A stretch of 64,000 bases of DNA from Istiophorus platypterus (lineage: Eukaryota; Chordata; Actinopteri; Istiophoriformes; Istiophoridae): the NCBI GenBank assembly GCA_016859345.1, contig CM029129.1, forward strand, positions 13,450,866 to 13,514,865. The letters are read 5' to 3'. A model generated the notes under the pieces. The model was not told the DNA's origin, did not search any database, and worked only from the letters and a program-made list of their open reading frames with translations. Made by a program: the position numbers and the translations under genes. Positions 36,948-51,095 of the stretch are shown in pieces. Numbering within the stretch: the first letter of the stretch is position 1; each line of letters starts with the position of its first letter.

Positions 36948-39900
36948 GGAAAAGCAGCATTTCTGTCATTTTTGCTTAAAAGATGACATTAATTGTAAAA
37001 AAAATAGTTGCTGATTTGCTATCAATCAACTAATCAGGTGATAAACTACTATGTATTGTAAATAAAAAATTGGTGCAGAAGTAATAGAAGGATTTTTGGT
37101 CAAAAATACATTACTATTCCAGTATAGCTCAACTGTTACTTGAAGCAAACACTTCTGAAATACCTCATTGAACTTTACTATCTTCTTCATGTTTGTTTTC
37201 AACTGCAGCAGTGATGTTTTCCCCTGTTTTTCTTTATCATACAGCCACAGGCCTCCAAAAAATGGCCACCTCTCCCCTATTTATTTCTCCCCTCACTGAG
37301 CAGAACAGCGAGGAGGAGAGAGGAGAGCTTGGTTGCTAGAAGAGGCAAAGATATATTTTTAACAGACGGACGGGATGAAACAGGGGAAGAAAAGACAAAG
37401 AGAAGAGAAAACATTTGGCTTGTCTGACGCCACTCTAAATGCACCGAGTGAGGGAAGATGGGAACAGAAGGAATACAGACAGGATGAGAAAGAGAAGAGG
37501 AAAAGGACAGTAGCTGAAAGAAGAGGGGGGACGTAGAGAGAGAGAGAAAAGAAGCTAAACTCCATATTCAACTGGCTAGCATCTTTTCCTGATGTTCTTC
37601 CAGGAGAGGCCTTTTATTCCGGATCTTATATTTCTCCTCCATTTTTTTTCTCTCTCTCTCATTTTCCGTCTTTTCCCCAGCCTGGAAAACTAAAGTTGGG
37701 ATTTCAAGATGGTCTGAGAAAAAAAAAAAAAATCAATAAACTCGAGAGAAAAGACAGTTCATTAAGTTGGAGAAGATTAGGTACTTTACACTGTTAGGAG
37801 GTAAAGTGAGAAATTTTCATCGATATGTCAACCTGTCCTTAGTCACGATGCTTTAAGTAAAGCCTTCGGTGTCGGAACGATCCCTGATATGTCTAAGTTT
37901 TCACATTCTTCTGCTTCCCTCTTGTGCTTGTCTCTATGAATGTCAGAGGCCTAGATAATAAGGTGACCCATAATCAAGCCCTAAGATCATTTAATTACTT
38001 TTTATTTATTCTAATGATTATCTTATATTATTCATTTATTTATATTTCCTTACACCCTCTGAACCTTATTGTGGATTTGGGGGGGGGGGTATAAGACCAA
38101 TTGTGTTTATACAGTGAACTGTCAAAATTGTATTACCAAAAATTCAAAAATCAACGTCGTTCAAAAGAAAAGACACAGAGGGGAAGAAAGCTGCTCTACT
38201 GCAACTTCTAGAGGACAAATATGCACTGTGTCTATGAGACACTGCCCTGCCTCAGCCAAGAAACTGCCCAGGGAAGACTGGGCTAAGACTGGATTAGCAC
38301 ATAGCACAGGTGTTCTTACAGTAAATAACCATGACATTTTTCAAAATACACTGCTTTCTATCGTGATACATTGCAATAGCATTTCAACCTTTTACTAAGT
38401 TTACTGAAGCATCTACATTTTTTGTCCCCGGAAAAAAAACACTTTTCATTCATTTCAGACAACCGCAAACGCCATTTATTTTTGATATGACGACAAGCAA
38501 AACAGCTAGCAGGAAAAGACACAAGGGCTAAGCATCCCAGGGGTTGAAGTGTAAATCAATAAGATCTCTAGAGTCAAATGAAACGAGTACTTCCTTAAAA
38601 TGTACGGCTACATCTATATAGGCTAACTGGATAAACCCAGCAGCACTGAATGATTGTTTCAGTTACAGCAAAGTTCAGCGCACAGGCTTAAAAACTACTG
38701 GAAGTTCTCTATTTCTAAATTTCTTCAACACATGCAGAGTGGTATCAAAACAGAGATTATACCTAACATACATCAATATCAAATATATTACAAAATTACA
38801 TTTGCAGCAACTTTTTTCCTCTATGCCAACTCCTTGACAACCCACTAGTGATTTCTACCGCTGAACCCTGAGGTACAAGTAAAACTTTTTATTTTCTTTT
38901 TTTCTCTTTTTCACCATTTATGGCGTTAAGACATAGTCCTGTTGGGAGCCTGTTCTTTTGTGCGAGCGCTGCGCAACAGGCACCAAGCAGGGCAAAAAGA
39001 GCAGAGGCCTGGAGAAACCTTTCAGTGCGCTCGCTGCACCCTGCCTCACTCGGGACGGATGAGGGGGAAGGAGGTAAGAAGGCAACAGTGGAGGGAGCCG
39101 CCATTACTATGCAGTAAGATGTCTCTCTAAACTGCATCACTCACATCAACAGCCTTTACAGACTTGATACTTTTCATATAACATGTAAAGGGTTTGATAG
39201 GAAAGTGAAAAGGATTTCCTCTTGCTTTTTTCTATAGTCCCCTCTCCCCCCTTAGATCTGAAATGTCACATCTGTAGCTATTAGCCTAGCTTCGTACTCC
39301 CAAGCTCTGAAAAGGCACTCAGCCTACAATTTATGCCCCTCATTAGAGTGAGACAAGACAGTGAACAAGTCCTTTTGAGATTTCGCTGAACACCGGCTCC
39401 TCATCACAAGCCCTGGCCTGAATGATGCGGGGAGCAATGGTGCTCCCCTCCAAGCCAAGGGCAGGCTGATTGCCAAGGCTTCACTCAAAGGTCACGCAAT
39501 TAAGCTTTGTTCCGACTTCAATAGGGCTTTGACTGACTGACTGCACTCCTCCGCCTGAACAGATGTGATTTTTGGCCTCTAGCAAGCTAAAACTCTGCCC
39601 TCCATTCATGTTCACAATCATGTATTCAAGAAAATGAATCAGAGTCACAGACAGAAGAGCTGCTTAAGAAGAAATAGAGGCAGGAAAGATCATCCGTGTA
39701 GCTTGTATACAAATTTAAATTTAAATCTCAATATTCAGGCCTTGGTGGAGGCTGGTCAGCAAAAAGCTCTTCTCCCAAAAGTCCTTGGGCAATGCATTTA
39801 ACCTCAAAACTTTTTCAGTGGAGCTACTGCATGGCAATTTGTCATAAATGACAATTCTCCTACACAGCGTCCACAAGCTATATCATGTAAGCCCATGAAA

Positions 39901-41425
39901 ATGAAACTTAAAAAAATAAATAACTAAAATTTCTGATAAAGAGCTCATTATTTCAGAGATCAAAAGAAGTTTTGAAAAGCGTAACGGGAACGAACACCCA
40001 TAACCTATCTTTGTAAACAGAATCGAAGCTTTTTACAAAACAGCCGGCTTAAACAAGGCATGTAGCCCCCAAGTTGCTCCAAGGGGCCTGATCAGTAGAG
40101 GACTGTGCTTGTACTCTGCAGCTCCTGGGTGTCAATGTGTGTAAAATCATGAATATGAAGCAAGATGTTTCTGAGAGGAAAAGAGAGAGGGCAAACATGC
40201 TGAGAAAATCTTCCCTAAATAAATTAAGGTTAAAAAACTGGGTCACTGACAAGAAAGAGTGAAGGAGAGTTGAGAGGCAGGACGGATAAGCCAATTTCCC
40301 CCCCACAGAGTCCAATGCAAATATCATTCTTCGTATGGCAGGCTAAGGCAGACGATCTGGTAAAATGGCAAGCAAAAGCTGGGGGGAGATGTGACCCAGT
40401 TTTGGAGATGCATGGCTGAAAAACAACCAAAACAACTACATGATTAATGGTGCTCCGCCTATCTGCGTCTACTGCAACTTCAGTCGCTTGTCACGCTTTT
40501 CAGCTGCAGAATTAACGAATAGGGAATAACGAAGTTGATTCAATGGAAGCGAACATGTGGCCGCCTGTTCTGAAGCTAGGTAGATTTACCTAAAGTGTAG
40601 TTTTCAGAAAAAACATCAGGAAAAAAAAAGAGAAACCATACAGAGGATCGAAAGTCTAAATATCATTTGACAGATCTGCAGCTGGTTTTACCCAACATGG
40701 AGTGTCACCTGGGTGGTATCTCTCACACAGTACAATATTTTTCAGTGATGCACCTAACTCCACCCATCTGGTGCTGTGTGCGGGCAAAAATAAAACTATG
40801 ACTTGTGGATGGGAGTTGGTCAGCAGAGCCTTATAATAACACACCGACTTCTCCGCTGGCTTCATATTAACACCCACTCTAACGTTAAGAAGGTTCTGAG
40901 TCATTTTCAGTGACAACCACTAATCAAAACATCAGTTTTTAAAAGGGAGAAATCCACAGTCAGATACTCTTGCGTTGATATATCTGCATTCCCTGATGCT
41001 CTCTGTGTTCCCAGAGTTTTTTTTGTTTTTATACAACCACGATTCTTCACATTTTTCATCTCTCAATCAGTCTCATCTGCTCCCACTCTAGTTAGTACCT
41101 CATTACAATCACAAGTGTAATTCTTCCTTATACTCAGAAAATGCAGATTAGCATTTTATATTCAATATGTGAGAGATTTCTAATGGTTGAGAAAACTGAG
41201 AGACACAACATGGTAGTCTAGGCTTTTCCTAGTTTCAATGCTGAATATTAGTGCAGCATGCATGAAGCCCTAACTCTTTGATTCTAAGGGAATGACATCA
41301 AAATCTGACATGGTTTTGATAATTTGATTTCTAAATTTCTGTGGAATAGTCAGTTATGTGGGCAATGAGAGTAACATTAAATGAGCAAATTCAATTCAAG
41401 GTTTGGAAGACAAGGGGCTAAATTT
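36948..41425. other. Intronic segment, mostly unique
   Basis: AT-rich sequence with short purine tracts near 37310-37560, a GA/CT-rich patch at 37630-37680, a (G)10 run near 38079 and a SINE-like fragment at 40055-40165. The stretch 39370-39650 is compositionally balanced and looks like candidate conserved non-coding DNA. No gene is recognised. Confidence 0.5.
40055..40165 (+). repeat. SINE 3'-half fragment
   Basis: The words AAGGCATGTAGCCCCCAAGT and TTGCTCCAAGGGGCCTG resemble the GAGCAAGGCACTTAACCCCCAGTTGCTCC segment shared by tRNA-derived fish SINEs. The tRNA-like head is missing. Confidence 0.45.

Positions 41426-41480
<55 letters not shown>
41426..41480. repeat. Poly(A) followed by (AT)20
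   Basis: About sixteen A residues run directly into twenty AT dinucleotides. The AT tract is fully self-complementary. Confidence 0.97.
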
Positions 41481-41484
<4 letters not shown>

Positions 41485-41610
41485 TTTAGAAGTCTGTATA
41501 TTTGATTTCTTTTAAAAAATGTAATATTGTGTATTTGCATGTTGGGATCGTGTTAGACATAAAGATGGGCACATCCACTGTGGTTAGATATGCTTACTAA
41601 GTGAATCGTA

Positions 41611-41988
41611 AAGGCCAATTTATGCTTATACTCAGCGTCTTGGCGAGACAGAACTGTGACAGGTCCACTTGAAAGCATCGCTTCTCCTTCTCTTTCACCG
41701 TCCTGCAGAACAACTGCAGCAATTTCAGGAAAACCAACGGCTGTTCAACATCTATCGGCTCCAACTCCGTCAAGATACGCTCAGTTTCGGTCGCCGTTGT
41801 TTTGAAGTGCGCCAACAAACTCGTGGAAAACAGTGGCGAAGAAACTAAACGCAGTGTCATATAAAGGCCGCTGCAAACTAGTGGTTTGGTGGTGGAACTG
41901 CAGAGCGACACCAACGCAGAAGTATAAATGCTCAGGCCACTTGCAGTGGCTACGACGCAGGATCGACGCCAGAGCATAAATTGGATTT
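41611..41988 (-). mobile_element. Harbinger-type short transposon relic, copy 2
   Basis: Seen: the left end AAGGCCAATTTATGCTTAT and the right end, inverted, AAAATCCAATTTATGCTCTG form terminal inverted repeats, giving a 378-bp element. The interior aligns with the copy at 36442-36947. On the minus strand both encode TETERIL..EPIDVEQ.LVFL, here without a start codon. Inference: an internally deleted derivative of an element encoding a PIF/Harbinger-like protein. Without a full-length relative the superfamily is not proven. Confidence 0.65.
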
Positions 41989-43291
41989 TAGGGACAGATT
42001 TTTAAACCTTTTAATAGCTGCACAAATATTGTGCTTGGATGATGTTGCTTTTAGGCACTTGCCACTTACAGATAACATAGTGTAAGATGACTAAACATAA
42101 GTTGCAGTGCTGTAATGGAATCACTATCGGTATAGGGGCTTTTAACTGCGTGCAAAAGGATAAAGTGAGCTGTCATAGACATGCGACAAGACTATGGACA
42201 AGCAGCGGATTCTCTGTATTCTATGCAGTTTTTGTTTTGGCCTGAAAATCCTTACGATTGTCTCTCTCTTGCTATCACAAAAAGTGACAATGCACAGACC
42301 CTTGCAGATATATTCCTCATTTAGACACTATTTAAATCATTTTAGTCATTTTAAACAAATTATATCCAGAAAGGGTTGCAGTGTAAACATTCTTCAAAGG
42401 AATGAGTTGCACAGTGTTTCAGGACTCTTCAATCTCCCACTGTCCTTGAAACCTTGGCGGCGGTGGTGTTTTGTATGTGTGTCTGTGCTTGTGCCAGCAG
42501 CGGAGGTAATGCAGAGTTGACTGTCCCAGGGAAGTGATAACAATGACACACAAACACAGTGAAAGGCACGGAAACTGTAATAAAAGCTGCACAGATGATA
42601 CTCTCCAACGACCGCCCTGATTCCGAGACTGAGCCCGATTGGCTCCGAGATTTTTTTGAACTTCAATGACGAGTCTCTCTGCGATGTCGCCTTCCATGTT
42701 TAATGTGACGAGTTGAATGTGATGCCCTGTAAATGTGGCTGCCAGTGTTTCTATCATTCATCATACCACTCTGAAAGGGATCCTGACAATATCGTTCACC
42801 ACTGTTGTTGTTATAGTTGTGGTGTGGCCATCCACTTGAATTAGAAATATTTTAAAAAAATGATATACTTACAGTTATCGTTCCTGGTGCGGACTTTAGG
42901 CTTTTTGCACCATCCTTAACTGATGATCACACGATCGCACTCTTTCATTGACAGTATTCTTCTTAACTTCTTTCTCATCTTTCTTTCCCACTAAATCAGT
43001 TACAGTTTTCTGACTTAAATGTTCATTGCCATTTTCTTCCCTAGCAGCAACTGCTTTCCCTCTAAATTTCTCCCTCCATTTCTCCACCCTACAGGCTACA
43101 GCATCCGGCACTTTGATGAACCAATCACACTAGAAATGTGTGAAAATCTTAAAATACAGGCAACTTTCCCCATGAAAGACAAACACACGAACATGCACAC
43201 TTGTGATGACTAACAAGAAACAAACAGACACAAGACCAATGTTACAAATGGTCATGGTGTAAAAATATTCACTTCCCTCCACAGATGACAT

Positions 43292-43297
43292 CACACA

Positions 43298-43353
<56 letters not shown>

Positions 43354-43354
43354 A

Positions 43355-43421
<67 letters not shown>
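43292..43421. repeat. (CA)n microsatellite, about 130 bp
   Basis: A nearly pure AC array with a GCACAACC interruption near its middle. It is one of the longest simple repeats in the window. Confidence 0.97.
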
Positions 43422-45260
43422 ATCTGATTGTTGTTTATATTTTCCCAAGAACTTTTCCGGCCAGTGCAGTTAGTTTATGAGTCAACCACAAACATGAGAA
43501 CTCAGAGACAAAGTTTAGCAAGTGAAACATATTATGCCACAAAGCCCACCTCCAAAACAGCTAACTTCCAATCCTCATGAACACTGAAAAGCTTTCTTCA
43601 CTTTGTTTGTTATCTTAGTTTCATACCGTTTTACTTCTCAAAAATAGGGCTGAAGTTTCTTTTAACCTACGTAGAGGCAACTAAAATATCTCACTTATCT
43701 GCAAACCAATAAATGCCGCAACATCACTACCACAGGACATCACAGTTGAAAACATGATTGTTTTTGAGCTTACGGGGAAACTATTTACTGGTAAAAACTT
43801 TATCAAGTAGACAGCAAGCACTGATGGTCAGAGGTAAACAACTATACTGGGCTCACATTAGGACACAGAGCTGTCCAGATGTCCAGATAGAAAATGTCAG
43901 GGTGACTTGAAATCAGCACTGCCCTCTAAACATTAATTATTCATATCAGCAGTCGAGGAGCACCCAGGTCGTACCTTGTGCTGTCAAGTCATATAATTGA
44001 AATTATTTTATTCTTTTCCACTCTGCATCATTGCACTCTGAACATAGTAACCTGCCATGCTGTTTTACAAACCTCATCCTTACATTCACCTGTAAAACTG
44101 ATTTTAATCAAAATAGGTTGAAGGTACATGGAAGGTTTGTAGAGAGAAGCGCAGAACAGAGCAATGCATCACAAATTTTGCTGTGTGGCTATTCTTTTTT
44201 TCATGCCTCTTTTCTACATGCTCACAATGTTCTCAGCTCCACTGCTAAATGCAGGCTATGTATGCTTAACCACTCCCAAATCAGGCCAGCCTACTGGAGT
44301 CCAGTGTGATCAACACTTTGGCTTAAAGCTTTTACAGGAGAGACACTCCATTCTGGGTAAGGATTTAATTTCTGACCCAGGATCTGGAAGGACACTTATT
44401 TCATCTTTCTTTCACCTTGTGGAAATGGGATGTTTTCATATCACAGATGATAATGTAAGATGTCCGTAAAGACACTACAAAATGAACACTGACATTAAGG
44501 CTATTAAAGGTGTGTTCATTGTGAGATGCCTGGTCTGCAAGTGCACTGGACTGTAATGTAATTGAAGGGAGATAGTGCAGCATTTCTCGTATTTCTGGAC
44601 AAGGTGCTTTGACAAAAATGTATTTTAATACATGTGGGTAACTTTAAAAGGCAAGAACCACTGATACAAGAATGAGAAAAAAAGAATCTGTTTCATGTCA
44701 AACTGGCGACTCAAAGTCGAGTTGGAAAATTGTGATCTGGATAGAGCTCTCCTTGAAACTAGGTTATATTTTAATTGCATTTCAACTTTTACAACACAAG
44801 CCAAAGGACAATGATTGATGAGAAAGATGGAGGGTGTGTTGATTAAAAGTTGCTCTTTTAGGTTGAATCATTCATGAGTTTGATGCTTGGCATGAGGAAT
44901 TTTTTTTTCAAATGGATGCTTTTATGTTTTACAGTTTTATGTATTCATAAAAATACTCAAAATCAATCAAGGACAGACATAGTCACATAAACTCTGGTAT
45001 TTAATACCAATTTATTCATTCACTATTTCTCCCGCCTATCATCTACATTTTTTCCATCACCATTCATTCTTCCGCCTACACGTTTTCTGTTCCTTCACCC
45101 AGCCTTTATTGATTAACCCATTACTCCATCGCTTCATTGATGTTTCCAACTCCAACTTCTTTTCAATGTGTAAACAATGTGGTTTTGTTTCTTAAGATCC
45201 GAGCATCTGGCAGGTGAGCAAGTGGAGTAATAGTGATGGTTTAATACAAGTTGTTGGTTA

Positions 45261-45262
<2 letters not shown>

Positions 45263-45320
<58 letters not shown>
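45263..45320. repeat. (TG)n microsatellite
   Basis: A pure TG array of about 58 bp, followed 120 bp later by a second TG array and GA run at 45438-45494. Confidence 0.97.
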
Positions 45321-45324
<4 letters not shown>

Positions 45325-45443
45325 TGCTTGTGCTTGCACACTAATGCTTATTTGCATCTTCCGGCTGTTATGTGTCAACATGTGATGTTCTCCACCATCC
45401 ATCCAGGCATCCATTCTCTGGTCCTGGCACACGGAGTGTGTGA

Positions 45444-45474
<31 letters not shown>

Positions 45475-47664
45475 TTTGAGAGAGAGTGAGAGAGAAATTC
45501 TAACATCAACTCCATGCATTCCTGTAGCTGTTTGCATCAAGTTGCCATGGAGTTTCACAGCTGTTCCTAGCAGACCCTAATGAGCTACAGCAGCTGCTAG
45601 ACTACTAGGACACACACACGCACAAACACACATACGCACAGTACTCATGCTTATATCTGTACACATCATTACTTAACCATTTACAAATATGGTCTGGGAG
45701 GACCTAGAGAATTCTAAAGAATTAGAACTTTTGAATTCTTGCAAGGATGTTGGCACTAAAAAGGAGAAGTTCACACAACCGAGGCTTTCGCCTCTTGGAC
45801 AATGATCTCCTTACAACATCTGCACATCTGGATGAATATACAGCTGCCTCGGAACAATGACTCTTAGCTTAACATAAAAGTAGTTAAAAACACTTGAGAA
45901 TGGTTCACAGAGCTTGTCAATGCCCTGAGGAAATTTTCCAATGTCTTAATTTGATTTGCAATATTTCTTCAACAACTGCAAGCAATAAAGAAGAAAAACG
46001 ATCAGGGGCTATTCAGCAGGCTCGCTGTGTTTTCCATCAGTTGGCTGCTGTTCTGAATTTCAGCACTGAATTTTGTGCTGTCAAAACTCTCCCTATTACT
46101 GTTTCCAGGCTTACTTTCTGCAAAAACTACTGAACTTTCTACAGATTACTTATGATTGCTGTTATCCACTGGCATCATCCAGCATTTTCCATGTCACAGT
46201 GATTTTTATCTTATTTTTTATCTTGTAAAATTGGTTGTTTTCAGTACGAACTACTTCTTCATCATCCTTTTTACCAGAAAAGGTACTGATTTTTAATATA
46301 TCTAATATAAGAAATAAAAATGATAGTTACAAATAAGAACATAGGAGATTAAAAAAAAAAAAATCACCGTGCAAAAGTGATATATATGCCACAAGATAAA
46401 TGTACAACCTACTGAATACCAGCACAACAACCATCCAGTTTATTGATCATTTTAAAAAAGGGGTCTGGTTTACTTTTGCAGGCCCTGATAATCGTAAAAG
46501 TGCTGCAGTTCACAGATCCCTAACACAAGTTCAACCTAAGGATATTATGAGTATAGTCGCACATACAAACTACTTTCAAACTTGACTTGCACCTTCACAC
46601 CCATACCCATGTACACACGCTCATGCTGTAGATAAACTGATAAACAACAACGCTATAGAAAGTTTCACAACTGCCTCATCTTTTTTTGGCAAACCCCATT
46701 AGCACCACTTCCTTCTTCCCATGGTGCATTGCAAGTAGCGCCTAATATCACTTGTTGTTTGAATACCTCCTCTGGGCTTCGTCAAACACTAAAGCTTGTG
46801 ACTTTAGGACGGTAACTGCAAGGTCACGAGGGACACTCATGATGACAAATTTAAGGGCAGAAAAAAACACTAAAGCAAAAGCAGCACTCATTCATTTCCT
46901 TGTATTATTTGAAGTGTCATTAATAGGCAGTTAACACCTATCTGCTCCACTTTCCAGCTGGGAATATCAATTATTTCACATACTCAATTACAACTGATGC
47001 ACTAATTGCAAGTCACTGCTTTCTGCTAAATAGCCAAGCTGTAAATTGTGGACTGAATGATGTTAGAAATTAGTGATGAGCTTGAGATATATCTCGGAAG
47101 ATTACAGCAGATCATTAGACCTTGATTTCAGCACCAAGACTAATTTTCATGAATCACACGTGTTGTTTGGATTCTTTACTTACACTCTACAACTTACTGT
47201 TGAACACCCTTAAAGGGTTTCCATTAAAATATCAAAGAAAAGAAGGAAGCAGAAAGTACTAACTGTTATTCATCTTATTGTCAAAAAATTGTCACCTGTA
47301 CTTATATTCTGCAGCTCTGATGTGACTCTCCACTGTGGTGTGTCGAAAAAGAGAAACACATCAAGACACATCATAAAAATTTAATATAACTACTCTCATC
47401 TCCATATAGATTAACTGATGACTGGGCTGTTTTCAGACTAAAAAAGACAAAACAAAACAAAAAAAACAACCAATCACCTCCGGAAAAAGATTCATATGAA
47501 ACAAGCAATTTAAAAACAGGCATTCCCCCTTCCAACTGTGTGGTGCTAAAATTTAATACACCAAGCCTGGAAGAAAACTCAAATCGTGTCAGTATTCATG
47601 TTTCCATCCTGATACAGTGTTACATGCATCCTCCAATAAATGTGCGTGAGTGTGTTGTGTTGTG

Positions 47665-47667
47665 GTG

Positions 47668-47702
<35 letters not shown>
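47665..47702. repeat. (GT)n microsatellite
   Basis: A GT array with one TTTG interruption. Confidence 0.95.
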
Positions 47703-47703
<1 letters not shown>

Positions 47704-50514
47704 CATATCTTCTGCCCATGTTACAGCGTTTTGACAAGTGCCACACAATCCCCCGAGGGAGAACAGGGGGATTTCTCTAAAGAAGGGGAACTTTTGCATT
47801 TGTCAGACAAGATGAAGCCAGGAGCCGCTTAAGAGAGGTCTCACATTACAGTGCATTTTAAAAAAGTAAACTTTTTTCCACGTAGGGTGGATGAAAGCGT
47901 AGACCCTCACTTTTTTTCTGTCTTTTTCTTGTTCTGAACGGCTGCCTCTAACAATTAACCACAAGACCAAATTATGTGCCATCTGCGTGTGTGCCGTTTG
48001 TCATATCGACTTCCTGTTTGTCGACAAAATTTTTTAAATCCTGAATCTCTACCCTCATCTAAAATTGGATAAAAGCAGCTATACAAAAAGCTGAGGCATT
48101 TGACTGGGTCCTCTTTCCACGAAGTAAAGCCCTTTAAACCACTTCTAAGAAAAGTAAGAGCTGGAGTGAAACACTCGCAAAGGCGTAAATAGAGACAGCT
48201 CATTTTTAGAAAAGAGCTACATTGTCATTACAAGTCCAAAGTGTTTACCATTCGCCACACTTCCCTTAACCAAGAGTGAGTATCCATTAGCTTGTCCTAT
48301 GTGAGCCAATGTCAAAATTTCCTCCAAGCGGGGATGCACGGACAAGGATTTTTCCAAAACTACTATATCATCGTTTTCCGACTTCGCTTGGAATCTTTGT
48401 CGGTAATTTTATAAAAAGCATTTACTTTCAGTAATGTCTGGGTGCCATTATCAACAAACAATGTGTATGTCCAAAACACATCAAAGATACAGTCCTACCA
48501 AGTTCTAATTTGCACTTGCATCAGTGTTATAAAAAACTACAAAATATGCCATGTATTTCAATGAAACCAGTATGTTAATGTTAAATGTTAATGTTATGGA
48601 TCTGCGGGTAAAAATACTGCGACCAAGTCCATCAGTAAAGTTAAAAACCAGATTGCTTTTTGTCAGAGCACTGATAAAGATCATCTGCCGAAAGGCTATT
48701 TCCACTAGTGAAACCTGTGGACTTCAGTACTTGCTGTTGAACTAGTTCAACACAAAATGCCACATGTAAATGTGACATTTGATACTGGTAGTTGTCTCTC
48801 TGATCTATCTTTGCCTAATTTATCTGCCGCTTAGATACAAAGAAAGCCCTCTCTTTTTACATCACACCAGTCTACATCATGCTTACGCTTTCAAAAAAAA
48901 AGCTAAGACTACCCAAACATGTCTGCCCCAGCTTAAGTACCGTCAGTAAAAGAGGGATGACATTTAAAAAGGTTCATGACCTTTGTCCTGTAAAACATAC
49001 AACAAGCGGTTGCTGTTGCCTCAGGATACCTCACACACTGACAGCAGTTACAAACACCTCTGGTTGAAGTATAGACATGTAGTCAGTTCGTTTTTGAAGG
49101 ATTTAACTCCTATACTCCGGCTGAAGGACAGTTTCTTCGTCACTTGATTAACATGCGGACAGCAGATGCACAGCCCAATTGACAGATAACCGGAGCAGAC
49201 CTAACTACTAGGACTGCATTCTCCCGGTCGGCTAGTAGATTAGTCAGCTAATATACTCTCCTTCGACCAAATTCTCATCAGTTCGCCAGTGTTACTTTCA
49301 TGGAGAAAGGTGCCCCATCAACAGCCTTCCAGGATTTAAGGGCGATTCATTGGCCACTGATCGTGAGAACCATCTAAGGAAGGGAGAGAGCACTCAATCG
49401 CCACTCACTCCGTTCACAGAGATATTGCAACAGCAGCAACCCTAAAGCAAGGACAGCAAGAAAACAAAAGGAATATCTGCCAGAATAGCGGAATCCATAT
49501 GCCTTGATCACTAGCCGCTGTCTAATGTGGAGAGCGGTTAGGACGATTTATGTCATAACTGGATCCAAGCTACACTCTGCCAGCGTGTAAATATTTCACT
49601 GATGTATGCCTGCCACAGTTATAGCAAACAGCCTATACACAGATCAACAGCCTTACGAGGCAGCATCACATCCATCAGATTTACAAGTGATATTTAGTGG
49701 TCGGGCACATGTTCCATGTCCACGTTGAGCCTAAATGTGCAGTTTTTTTGATCAAAACTTCAAACTACAAAAAATGTTCTTCATTCTCCAGAGTTTTCAG
49801 GGTCATACATCGTGGAGGCTCTTGCTGCTGCTGCATTGACCAACTCGTTCTGAGCACGGAGAGTAACGAAGGAAAACTCTATTCTGAGGGATAACGCCAA
49901 GAACAGAGGCCATGACAGATGAAGGATGTGGATTTACCCAGCCTGCCTTGTGTAACACACACACTCCTCACCATAGCCCAGGGGGGATTGTCACAGCGCT
50001 GCATCACTGGTATAAAACCCTCTCATTTGAAACAATCCCAGCTTGCTTACTCCAAATTTCAAAGTATTCAGAAACAAATGAGCCAGCCTATCAAAAGGCT
50101 AAAGCAAGAAGTGGTACAGTACAGTATATATGCTGGACCCTGCTGGAGCCTGCTGGACAGAAACATGCCCCGTCAGCTTATGGGGCGGACTATAACTTAC
50201 CTTCCATTTTCACTGATAGCCAGGGGACACTGGTGGAAAATATTATTTCCCTGCTCGCTGCCTTTAAAGAGGCCACACAACAGTTCAGCACACCAGCTGC
50301 ACTGGCAGAGGATGTTTTACCATCCATCAGAGCTTTAACTCATCCTCGTATGAGAAAAGCAGAAGCCGGCCATGGTATAAAAACTTTGCAAGCCCCATTG
50401 TTGGGAGCAGTCCAGAGCAGATTCTGTGACATTGAATCTGAGCATCTGAATGCCATCACTGCAGTCCTTGATCTGAGGTGAAAAACTTCATTCACACATT
50501 CTTCACGTTCCTCT

Positions 50515-50537
50515 GTGTTTGTGTGTGTGTGTGTTTG

Positions 50538-50601
<64 letters not shown>
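50515..50601. repeat. (TG)n microsatellite
   Basis: A TG array of about 85 bp, interrupted by TTTG units near its 5' end, inside the hAT intron. Confidence 0.97.
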
Positions 50602-50605
<4 letters not shown>

Positions 50606-51039
50606 TTCGCTCGCAGAGCAAATTAAAGATTACACTAAAGCAGTAAAATGAATATTCATGATATTTCAATTAAGAATTCATATAAATCAACACTTTTTTC
50701 AACTCCTCTATTCATATTGCACAGATATCTGATGATGAGCTGATTGATAAAAGGAGCTATTGGTTAAGCACGTAAAATGAATGTAGAGCAGTGAGCCGTT
50801 CTTTGGTGAATGATGGTTGGCATCTCAAAAATAAGCACTTTGAAGAGATAGAAATAAGACCACAGAATAAAAATGCAAATTTGGGGAATGCAGCCAAGCT
50901 TATGACTAATCAAATGAAAATTTGAGCGTAACATAAAAAATGCATAAAATAACAGAATATTTCTTATGCTCTATTTTCTATTTTTTTTTAAACAATCTCT
51001 CAATGCTGTTTCTTATTTCTTCTAGTCTACAGTGGGGCA

Positions 51040-51095
51040 ACTGTAATGTGACCCAATTTCCCCTCGGCGATCAATAAAATATTTATGATTCTGTT
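51040..51095 (+). repeat. LINE/SINE 3'-tail-like sequence
   Basis: The words AATTTCCCCTCGGCGATCAA and TAAAATATTTATGATTCTG match the 3' tail shared by many fish LINE/SINE copies (TTTCCC..GGGGATCAATAAAGTAT..TGATTCTG). Only the tail is recognisable. Confidence 0.6.

Larger units (their letters stand above)
41990..49789. other. Intronic segment with microsatellites, no recognised gene
   Basis: AT-rich sequence broken by microsatellites at 43292-43421, 45263-45320, 45438-45467 and 47665-47702. The left half of the hAT cluster may begin around 48330 (GGGGATGCACGGACAAGG) or around 49205, but the ends are too worn to fix. Open frames here are short and unconvincing. Confidence 0.5.

Noticed and set aside
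49912..50481. A 190-codon uninterrupted frame that could be a living hAT-derived gene
   Set aside because: The first third is in a different frame from the ancestral protein, the WNST block is missing, and the upstream and downstream parts contain stops, so a pseudogene is the simpler reading.
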